Part shown: one piece after another, positions 16,830 through 26,400 of the stretch
How positions within the stretch are numbered: position 1 is the stretch's first letter
Layout: every line of letters begins with the position of its first letter
Origin: Stygibacter sp964604155
GTDB lineage: Bacteria; Cloacimonadota; Cloacimonadia; Cloacimonadales; TCS61
Assembly: GCA_964604155.1 (NCBI GenBank)
Contig: CAZRXY010000099.1
Coordinates: 1-61,382 of the forward strand
Direction: 5' to 3'
DNA: 61,382 bases
Notes under the pieces: generated by a model
Database searches by the model: none
What the model saw: only the letters and a program-made list of their open reading frames with translations
Told to the model about the DNA's origin: nothing
Made by a program: the position numbers and the translations under genes

Positions 16830-18292
16830 TGTTTAAATATGTGATTTTTGCCAGCATACTGGCGATGTTATCGGGTTGTAGTTATTGGGGAAATTATCCT
16901 GAAAATGAAATTACGGATCAATCTGAAACCGAATCAGAAATCTGGAGGCTGGAAAAAGATTCTTTAGTGACCAGGATTAATAATCAACAGAACCTGATAG
17001 ACTCTTTGAGTGTATTTATAGTTTATCAGGACAGTATTTTAACCGAAATGCAGATGAGGCTATCTGAAGCTGATGAAATGATAGCAATCAGGCAGGGTTT
17101 TGAGATACCGGACAGCATAGAATTTGCCGGAGTAACTTTTAATCTCAAAAATGAGAGGATAGCAGATAAATTCAGGAAAATATACGAGCATGAGATAAAG
17201 GATGCTAATCACTATATAGCCCGTAGCGGCAGATATTTTGATTACTTTGACAGCGTTTTTTCCAAGTACGGAGTACCGGAAGATGCCAAATATCTGGCAA
17301 TTGCGGAAAGCCGTTTAAGCTATATGGCTACATCACATGTGGGAGCGGCTGGAATTTGGCAATTTATGAAATATACGGCCACCGGTTATGGGATGCAGGT
17401 AGATGAATTTATTGATCAACGTAGAGATATCTTTTTAGCTACAGAAGCAGCTGCCCAGTTTTTGCTTAATAACTACAAATATCTGCAGAAGAAGGGAGTG
17501 GAAGACTGGCTTTTGGCATTTTGCGGATATAATGCAGGCATTGGAAATGTAGAGAAGGTGATCAAGCAGCAGGGGGGCAAGAATTTTTTTGATTTGATGA
17601 TGGCTGTTGATGAAACAGACCGTTATGTGTGGAAAGCGGTTGCAATTAAGCTGATTTTTGAGAATGAAGAAGAGATATTTAGTAAGACTATCACACGGCA
17701 GCAACCAATCAATGAGGAGATTAAAATTACCAAGGTAAAACTAAATGGTTATTATGAAATAGATGAATGGGCAAAAGCACAGGGTACTTTTATTAGCCGG
17801 GTTTGGGAGCTTAATCCCTGGATAAAAATTTATCAGCGAAGCAGAAAAACATATTCAGCAGTTTTGGATGTAGTTTTGCCACCGGGTGAATATGGTGTGT
17901 GTCTGCCTATAGATGCCGAAGCTGATGAAGCGGAAGTGAAGCGAATAGAAAGGCAGTTTTTAGATAAAAATGATGGCTATTTCACTACTTACAGTGTGAA
18001 AATGGGAGATAGTCTCTATAAAATAGCTACCAGATTCAAAACCTCAATTTCTAAACTAAAAAGTATAAACGGCTTAAAATCTGATGTGATCTATCCAGGG
18101 CAGAATTTAAAAATTTTTGGCTACAGCAAAGATGAAGCAAAGCGTGAATATCTAGTTAAAAAAGGTGATAATGTCTCAAAGATAGCGAGTAATCTGGGCG
18201 TAACAACCAGTCACATTTTGCAGAAGAATAATTTAAAAACAGATAGCCAGGGCAATTGCTCTATCTATCCCGGGCAGAAGCTTATCTACTGA
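16829..18292 (+). CDS. Membrane-bound lytic transglycosylase with two LysM domains (MltD-like)
   Basis: A lipoprotein signal (hydrophobic stretch, then LSGC at residues ~14-17) predicts anchoring in the outer membrane. Residues ~145-290 are an SLT/GH23 catalytic domain with the catalytic Glu in AIAESRLS, the HVGAAGIWQFM motif and CGYNAGIGNV. It cleaves peptidoglycan glycan strands to form 1,6-anhydro ends. Two C-terminal LysM modules (about 387-430 and 437-487; YSVKMGDSLYKIA and YLVKKGDNVSKIA) bind the glycan. The overall plan equals MltD. Start and stop each overlap neighbouring genes by one base (TAATG, TGATG). Confidence 0.92.
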   Translation: MFKYVIFASILAMLSGCSYWGNYPENEITDQSETESEIWRLEKDSLVTRINNQQNLIDSLSVFIVYQDSILTEMQMRLSEADEMIAIRQGFEIPDSIEFAGVTFNLKNERIADKFRKIYEHEIKDANHYIARSGRYFDYFDSVFSKYGVPEDAKYLAIAESRLSYMATSHVGAAGIWQFMKYTATGYGMQVDEFIDQRRDIFLATEAAAQFLLNNYKYLQKKGVEDWLLAFCGYNAGIGNVEKVIKQQGGKNFFDLMMAVDETDRYVWKAVAIKLIFENEEEIFSKTITRQQPINEEIKITKVKLNGYYEIDEWAKAQGTFISRVWELNPWIKIYQRSRKTYSAVLDVVLPPGEYGVCLPIDAEADEAEVKRIERQFLDKNDGYFTTYSVKMGDSLYKIATRFKTSISKLKSINGLKSDVIYPGQNLKIFGYSKDEAKREYLVKKGDNVSKIASNLGVTTSHILQKNNLKTDSQGNCSIYPGQKLIY

Positions 18293-18750
18293 TGGAGGCA
18301 ACGTATATCCGTGAAGCTACGCTGGCTGATTTAATTGAGATCAGTAAGATTGAGGTAGAAGTTTTCAGTGATCCCTGGTCAGAGATAATGTTGCTATCGA
18401 CTTTAATAGAGGATGAATGCTGGGTGATTTGCCGGCAAGCAAGCGATGTGATATTGGCATACCTGATGGGTAAGCTGGTTCTTGATGAATATTCTATCTA
18501 TAATCTTGCGGTTCAGAGAGATTATCAAAACAAGGGTTATGGCAGCAGCCTTTTGCTTGCTGTATTAGAAAAGAAAAAAAAAGAAGGCTGCACTCGCTGC
18601 CTGCTGGAGGTGAGAAAAAATAATCTGGCTGCCTTATCTTTTTATACAAAGCTTGGTTTTAAGAAAATCTATCTTCGAGAGGGTTATTACTGTAATCCGG
18701 AAGATGATGCAATAGTGATGCTGCTGCAATTTAATAATAACGAAGGATAA
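18292..18750 (+). CDS. rimI: GNAT acetyltransferase, RimI-like (ribosomal protein S18 alanine N-acetyltransferase)
   Basis: The start is the ATG overlapping the previous TGA (TGATG); an earlier in-frame start lies inside the transglycosylase. The ~152-residue protein has the GNAT acetyl-CoA motif QRDYQNKGYGSSLLLA and the RimI-type CLLEVRKNNLAALSFYTKLGF. An early DPWSEIM matches the 'DPWS' segment typical of RimI. The family acetylates the N-terminus of ribosomal protein S18, although related GNATs have other protein substrates. Confidence 0.85.
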   Translation: MEATYIREATLADLIEISKIEVEVFSDPWSEIMLLSTLIEDECWVICRQASDVILAYLMGKLVLDEYSIYNLAVQRDYQNKGYGSSLLLAVLEKKKKEGCTRCLLEVRKNNLAALSFYTKLGFKKIYLREGYYCNPEDDAIVMLLQFNNNEG

Positions 18751-18753
18751 GAA

Positions 18754-20352
18754 ATGAAAAATTATGATTTTCTGGTGATTGGAAGTGGGTTAGCAGGACT
18801 GATATTTGCCTTGGAGGCATCCAAAAAGGGAACTGTGGCTATAGTAACCAAAAAAAAGATGCATAATTGCAACACCGATTATGCTCAGGGTGGAATTGCG
18901 GCAGTGCTTGATCATCAGGATACCTTTGAGGAACATGTGAAAGATACCTTTATAGCCGGAGGGCATCTTGGAAAAATCGAAGTCATTGAACAAATAGTGA
19001 AAGAAGCTCCAAAATTATTGCAGTACCTGATTGATCTGGGGACAAAATTTACCTTGGAAAACAAAGACCTTGACCGGCGTTTGGAAAATCTATCTTTAAC
19101 TCGTGAGGGTGGGCACTCTCGCAACCGGGTAGCCTATGCTGCGGATTCCACCGGGCACGAGATTATGAAAGCGCTCATTCAGGCTTGCCAGGCAAATGAT
19201 AATATTGAGATTTTTGAAGATCACCTCGCTATAGACCTTATCACGCAGCATCATATCTCACAGGCAAAACATTTTATTCCGCGGATTACCTGCTGGGGCG
19301 CCTATGTAATGAACACGCAAAGCCAGGAGATTGAGATATACAGAGCCAGAAAAACAATGCTGGCAACCGGTGGCGGAGGACAGGTTTACTCATATAATAC
19401 AAATCCGGATATCGCTACGGGTGATGGATATGCCATGGCCTATCTTGCCGGGGCAAGAATGGTTAATATGGAATTTGTTCAATTCCATCCCACAGCATTT
19501 TATGATCCTGATAACAATCCCTTTTTGATCTCGGAGGCTGTGCGCGGTGAAGGAGCAATTTTAAAACTCCAGGATGGCTCAACTTTTATGGAGCACTATC
19601 ATCATCTGGAGTGTCTTGCTCCCAGAGATATTGTTTCCAGAGCAATAGATTTTGAGCTTAAAAAAAGTGGTGATAAATTCCTGTATCTCGATGCCACGCA
19701 TCTACCCAAAGAAGAGGTAATTTCACATTTCCCCTATATATACAATAAGTGTCTGAGCCGCGGCATAGACCTTACGCGTGATCCCATACCGGTAGTTCCT
19801 GCTGCTCATTATTTTTGCGGAGGTGTAATCACTACAATTGATGGTAATACGGCGATTAAGAATCTTTTTGCTGCCGGCGAAGTATCTTGCACAGGCTTGC
19901 ATGGAGCAAACAGGCTAGCCTCAAATTCCCTTTTGGAAGCTTTGGTGATTGCCTGGCGAGCAGCCCATCATCACAGTTTAACTGAAGATGTGGATTTCCC
20001 GGATATCCTGCCCTGGCAGTTTTCCGATACATTTAACGAAAACGAATGGGTTATTATCTCGCATAACAGGCAGATTTTAAATACAATAATGCAGGGCTAT
20101 GTGGGTATTACCAGATCAAGAAGGCTGCTCAAATATGCCCAATCGAGGGTTGCAAATATCTACCAGGAAATCAATAATTTCTATCAGTATAATTCTGTGC
20201 GAAAAGAAGTGATAGAAACCAGAAATATTGCTATTGTGGCTTCATTGATAATTCGTTCTGCTCTGATGAGAAAAGAATCTCGTGGCGCTCATTATGTGAA
20301 TGATTATCCTGAAAGAGATGATGTTAAATATCTAAAAGATACGATAATATAG
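18754..20352 (+). CDS. nadB: L-aspartate oxidase
   Basis: The 532-residue flavoprotein oxidises L-aspartate to iminoaspartate, the first step of de novo NAD synthesis. The FAD-binding GSGLAGLIFALEAS is at the N-terminus. Other succinate-dehydrogenase-like flavoprotein motifs are REGGHSRNRV, VQFHPTAFYD, HYFCGGV and LHGANRLASNSLLEALV. The C-terminal helical domain is present, so the protein is full length. NadA and NadC are not in the window. It is the last gene of the plus-strand run and is followed by a strong terminator. Confidence 0.94.
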   Translation: MKNYDFLVIGSGLAGLIFALEASKKGTVAIVTKKKMHNCNTDYAQGGIAAVLDHQDTFEEHVKDTFIAGGHLGKIEVIEQIVKEAPKLLQYLIDLGTKFTLENKDLDRRLENLSLTREGGHSRNRVAYAADSTGHEIMKALIQACQANDNIEIFEDHLAIDLITQHHISQAKHFIPRITCWGAYVMNTQSQEIEIYRARKTMLATGGGGQVYSYNTNPDIATGDGYAMAYLAGARMVNMEFVQFHPTAFYDPDNNPFLISEAVRGEGAILKLQDGSTFMEHYHHLECLAPRDIVSRAIDFELKKSGDKFLYLDATHLPKEEVISHFPYIYNKCLSRGIDLTRDPIPVVPAAHYFCGGVITTIDGNTAIKNLFAAGEVSCTGLHGANRLASNSLLEALVIAWRAAHHHSLTEDVDFPDILPWQFSDTFNENEWVIISHNRQILNTIMQGYVGITRSRRLLKYAQSRVANIYQEINNFYQYNSVRKEVIETRNIAIVASLIIRSALMRKESRGAHYVNDYPERDDVKYLKDTII

Positions 20353-20373
20353 TTATAGTTCCATAAATGAGAA

Positions 20374-20404
20374 AAGCCGGACGGTGTACCGTCCGGCTTT
20401 TTTT
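20374..20404. terminator. Strong bidirectional intrinsic terminator
   Basis: A perfect 11-bp GC-rich stem, AAGCCGGACGG (20374-20384) with CCGTCCGGCTT (20389-20399) and loop TGTA, is followed by a T-run on the plus strand; AAAA precedes it, so the minus strand also ends in T. It separates nadB from the convergent giant gene. Confidence 0.93.
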
Positions 20405-20415
20405 GTCCCAATTAC

Positions 20416-23400
20416 TTATTTCATCAGTATAACTTTTCTTGTTTCAGAATGTCCATCAGTTTGGAATCTGAGGAAATATACCCCGCTAACTTCTTCAGTA
20501 GCGTTCCAGGTGTATTTGTATTCTCCAGCCTGCTGAACGTTATTGAGCAGAGATGCAATTTTCTGCCCCTTGATATTAAATACTTCCAGACGCACGTTAC
20601 CCGGTTGTGATAATTCATAACCTATAGTCGTCTGAGGATTAAAGGGATTTGGGTATATACTTGTCATGCGGGTAACACTTGGTGCCTCCCCATTTCCAAA
20701 GAATACAACCAGATCTGATACATCATTCCCGGGATCAGTAGAAACTGACTGATTAGATTCATAGATTGTACCATTATTGTACAATTTAAAGTAAACTTCT
20801 TCAGTTTTTTCCCCATTGATAACAAGTGATAGATTACCATTCTCAATCGAATGAGCAGCACGGCACTCACCATCAACAAATGCGGCAATATAGCCTTCTG
20901 CCGGCATTCCATTCAAGCTGGCTTTGCCATAGGCGATAGTGCTGTTTGTATAGATGACAGCTTCCCAGATGGGGCAGTGGTAGTTATCAATAGTCACGTC
21001 ATAGCGTGTGATCCCGCTGGGGTATGACAATACTGCGTTGGCAGACATCTGTATCCAGTATCCCGAACCGGGATTAAGAGTAGATAGTGTATTAAATTCG
21101 GGGGGTAGAGAAGGATCATAGCTGCCAAAAGAATCCTTGATCTTTAAAAGAGATGGCATAATTGATTCCAGAGCAGTTTCCAGAGCCTGTGGTTGTTGTG
21201 GCAGGTATCCGGCAAGATTCCAGCCTGATAAAAGCGGTATCGAAGTTTCCTGAACGTTTACCGGCAAACCTGTTACTTCAAGGATATCTGTTGCAGCAAC
21301 TCTTACGTAATAGCCAAAGCCGTCTTCAAATTCTGTCAAGGTGTTATATACTGGGGGCAGGTTTGGATCGTAACTATTAAATATATCCTTGATCTTGAGA
21401 AGATTACCTGCACTAATCTGTTCTGAGAAGATATCTGTGATCATGTAGCTCGAAGGATAAATATTCAAAGAGATCAAGTTCCAGCCTGTTGCCAGATTGA
21501 TTGATTGCGTAAGCGTGGCACTTTCTGTGGCATTGATCAGAATAAGGTCTGGCGGATAACCAATTACTCCTCCCGGATTAGTAACAATGGTCATTGGTAC
21601 GGAAAGGATTATGTCTTCACTGGCATCCCAGACCTTGAACTGAGCAATTTCGGGAGTGTCACCCTGTACAATAAGGGTCACTACTGCAGTATGGCGATCG
21701 CTGATTACAACATCTGCTACAGCCCTGCATTCCGGTCCCACGAATACGCCCACGCGGTCATTTTCGTCGGCTGGGATACCCTCAATCTGAACAGTACCAT
21801 AGATAATTGTGCTGTTTGTGTAGATTACAGGTGTCCAGTTTGGTCCATCACCACTGCCAAAGGCAAGGTTGATATAGTTCGGAGGAGTTCCAATTTCGCC
21901 ACCCGGATTAGTCGTATAGGTTTCATAAAGATCATAGTAGGCATTTTCAGAATAATCATATAAAATGAAATTAATTTCCTCTATCTGAACGCCGCTTATT
22001 ACTATAGTGGCATAAGTCATCTGATCGGTCTGACTCACAATTGGATGACTCCAGCCGCGCATCTCGCCACCTACAAATGCTCCCACCATATCCAGCGTGC
22101 TGGCTGGAAGCCCATCTATTGTTACTCTCGTGTAAGCTATGGTATTGGAAGGATAAACTACAGGCTGCCAGTCTGGTCCCATCCAGACATGGATTTGCCA
22201 GGTTACTTCAGTAGAGTATTCTGCATCAGCAAGCTCTACTCTTACCGTGAAATCACCATTTCTATCAAAGGTGATAGCAAAATCCGCGTCATTTATTCCT
22301 GGCAGCAATTGATCGCCTACATACCAGGAGATTGCAGCATCCCCTTCAATATCCGTGTAATCGATAGAGAATATGATCTCAGTAGTATCACTAAGGGTAA
22401 ATTCGGTTTCCACAGGTGCGTAAAAATCGATTACCGGCGGATCGTTTACTGGCTCTACTATTATCAGTACATTATCTGATGCAATAGCTCTTCCCTGCTG
22501 ATCATCAATTGTGAAGGTCAATTCCTCTTCGCCATACCAGTTTTCGCTGGCAGTGAAAATTACTTCCAATCCTGTAATATTTGCAAAGACTTCTACTCCA
22601 CCGGAGACACTAAGAATTAGTTCGTCTTCGTCGATATCAAAGATATAGGGAGTAAAATCAATTGTAAGGCTCTCATCTTCCAAAAACGTGAAGCTTTCCG
22701 GTAAATCAATTTCCGGTGGATCATTAACAGGCAGTACTTCCACTATTAAATAATCAGTAGCAAAAAGACGATTAACGTTATCTGTGATTGTTACTGCTAC
22801 TTCGGTAATACCAAACCAGTTTTCTGCAGCATGGAAATCAATTACCATACCCTCATATGCAGCGAAAAGATTGATCTCATCGTATTCAACGCTAAAGATG
22901 TTCAGATCGTCTTCATCTACATCATAGGCATAGGGGCTTACATCAAAGACAAGGCTTTCATCTTCATTAAAAGATATGTACTCAGGTAATTGGAGAACAG
23001 GCGGATCATTAACGGGCTCAACTATTATCAGCACATTATCTGAAGCAACAGCCCTTCCCTGCTGATCATCCACTGTGAAGGTTAATTCTTCTTCGCCATA
23101 CCAGTTTTCGCTGGCTGTGAAGATTACTTCTAATCCTGTAATATCTGCAAAGACTTCCACTCCACCGGAGACACTTAGAATAAGCTCGTCATCTTCAATA
23201 TCAAAAACATAAGGCGTGAAATCTACTGTAAGACTCTCATCTTCTAAAAATGTGAAGCTTTCCGGTAAATCAATTTCTGGTGGATCATTAACCGGCAGTA
23301 CTTCTACAATGATATAATCTGTAGCCAGAAGGCGATTTACGTTATCTGTAATTGTTACTGCTACTTCGGTAGTACCAAACCAGTTTTCTGCACCATGAAA

Positions 23401-26400
23401 ATCAATTACCATACCCTCAAATGCAGCAAATAGATTGATCTCATCGTATTCAACGCTAACGATGTTCAGATCATCTTCATCTACATCATAGGCATAGGGA
23501 CTCACATCAAAGACAAGGCTTTCATCTTCATTAAAAGATATGTACTCAGGTAATTCAAGAACAGGTGGATCATTTACTGGCTCAACGATAAAAAGGCAGT
23601 TATCACTTGCTGTAGCTCTTCCCTGCTGATCATCTACCGTGAAAGTTAGCAGTTCTTCGCCATACCAGTTCTCTGTAGCGCTAATAGTTGCCACAAGTCC
23701 TTCCACCTCGACGGCAAGATTAACCATACCTGTAACATAAAGCAGAAGTTCCTCAATTTCATTATCAACATCATAAACGTACTCTGCAATATCAAAGATC
23801 ATTTCTCCGTCTTCTTCAAAATACATAACAGGCGGAACATTGAGTACAGGTGGATCATTAACCGGCAACACATTGATCATCACCATATCCATATCGGTTG
23901 CTCTACCGGAATTATCATCTACCAGGAAAGTAACCATTTCGGAACCAAACCAGTTCTCTGGAGCTGTCATAGTAACTTCATAACCATCTACAGCTATCAG
24001 AATATTTACGTTGTTAAGTGGGATTATTGTATGCGTATCATTATCCGGGTCTGAGATATACTGACTAAAGTCTTCGATCAGCATCTCGTCTTCATTAAAA
24101 CTGAATTCATCCGGCAGATTGAATACCGGCGGATCATTAACGTTTATTACGTCTACAAAACCATCAACAGCGTTTATAAAGGTATTGTTATATTTGAATT
24201 CCACAAAATGGATTGGACTAATTCCACCTTCTATGGCGGTGAAATGGAAGGAGAGTAATTCTCCCGAGCCCACTATATTTACCGGATTAGCATAGGCTGC
24301 ATTGATCAATCCTGGCTGAATATTATTAACTACCAGCATATCGGGTGATAATGGTCCAGCAGTATGGCCATCGTAACTGAGCAATTCAGGATCATATTCC
24401 AGACTGAACTGATAGGATATAACATTCATATCTGGCTGCAAATTAGTGGTCAATACAGGTACATCAACCGTCTCATATTCAATAACCTCTTGTTCCGGTG
24501 CATATACCACAACTTCTGAGAGGGGATGATCTATAACGGTGATCACTACTTCGTCAATTTCCGACCATAATTCTCCGTCAAATACTTCCAATCCTATCAC
24601 AAAATCTGTATCTGCATCTACCCATGGTGCAATAAAGCTGGGAGTTGGTGATGAAGGATCATCAAGCTCGATCCCTGCCGGGGCAAGCCAGTTAAATGTA
24701 AGATCATAGGTGGGCTCCGCAGTAACAGTGAATACAAATGGATCAAATCCATTTCCCACAACCATATCTGCAGTCCAATCAAGGGTCTCTTCTACATCAT
24801 ATATCATTCCAGCACTGGCATCATAATATAAGAAACTAAAAGTCTCTCCTGATGTTACATTGCTGTATACCTGTGGCATAAAAGCTACGTGACCAAAAGC
24901 AATATTTGTGTAATCCTGCACGCTGTCATCACTTTGCTGAGCTATACCACGGCATTCATCGCCTACAAAGACCCCTATCATATCATTAACATCGGTTACC
25001 TGAACGCCATTGAATTCCACGACACCCCAGATAAACCCATTGTATTCAAAATCTGGTGGATTAAGATACCAATTTGGCGTGTCTCTCAGAAAATCGTCCG
25101 GGTCATAGGAGGCAGTACCGTCAAGCTGAACAAATTCACCTTCATCTACAACCTGGTCATTTCCGGCAACAGCTACTGGTGGATAATCACCAACAATAAT
25201 CGTTACAGTACCATCGATAAGATTATCAAGATAGAGTGAATTGTATTTAAACTGGTTAAGGTCAAGAACTGTCTCGCCTTCCAGCAAGGCAGTAAATTCG
25301 AGAACTATCAATTCTCCTTCTCCACTAATAGACATAAAATCAGCAAAAGCTACAGATATATTGCCATCTGCATTTTCATAAGCTAAAAGGTTACCGGAAG
25401 TGATCACTTCGCCGGCTTCATAACCTACGTAATCCAGATATTCTGTATCATAGCCAAGATTGAACTGGAAAGAAATTACACCCCATTCCGGTTGGATGGC
25501 TGAAGTGCTGATGCCAACCGTGAAATTTAGTCCCTCACGGGTATCAGCATCGGAGCAGGTGATAACTGCGTCTGCATAAGGGTGAATAATGGTAACCAAT
25601 CCATCATTAATATTATCATTATCAAGATACAATGAATTGTATTTAAAATTCTCTATATCAAGTACCGATTCTCCTAACGATGTGGAAGCAGCAAATTCCA
25701 GCTCGATTAGAGTACCTTCTCCTTCTATCGGCATAAAATCAGCGAAAGCTATAGAAACATTGCCATCTGCATTTTCAAAGGCTAACAGGTTGCCCGAATC
25801 TATGATTGAACCGGCTGAGTATCCTACATAGTCAAGAAATTCCGGATCAAAACCAAGATCAAACTGGAAAGATATCACATTCCAGTCAGAAATAATCTCG
25901 CTGGTGGAAATCCCGACTGTGAAAGTAGAGCCACCGCCAACGGTTAATTCCGGGGCACTAATCACTGCATTTGTATAGGGAATCACAATATCTATTGTCC
26001 CGCTATCTACCTGCGGCAGGAATGTGGCATTATACTTAAACTGCTCTATCTCTATTTCAGTGCTGCCAAGTTCCACAGGGATAAAGTTAAATCCAGCCAG
26101 ACTGCCGGCTCCGGATAAGGCGTTATAGTGAGCATAGGCGACAGATAAATGACCCGGCTCTACTTCAAAAGCTAAAAGATTTCCCTGGGGAGCTACGCTG
26201 CCCATCTCATATCCTGTATATTGCAGCATGGTGGGATCATAATAAAGGTGGAACTGGTAAGAAATTATATTCCATTCCTCTAAAAGCTCTCCCGTAATCA
26301 CATTACAGGTAAATTCCATGTCAAGCCCAGCATTTATATCTTCAGCATAAACTTCAACAAAATAGAAGGGCTCATGTACAGTTACTCCACCCGAAACCAG

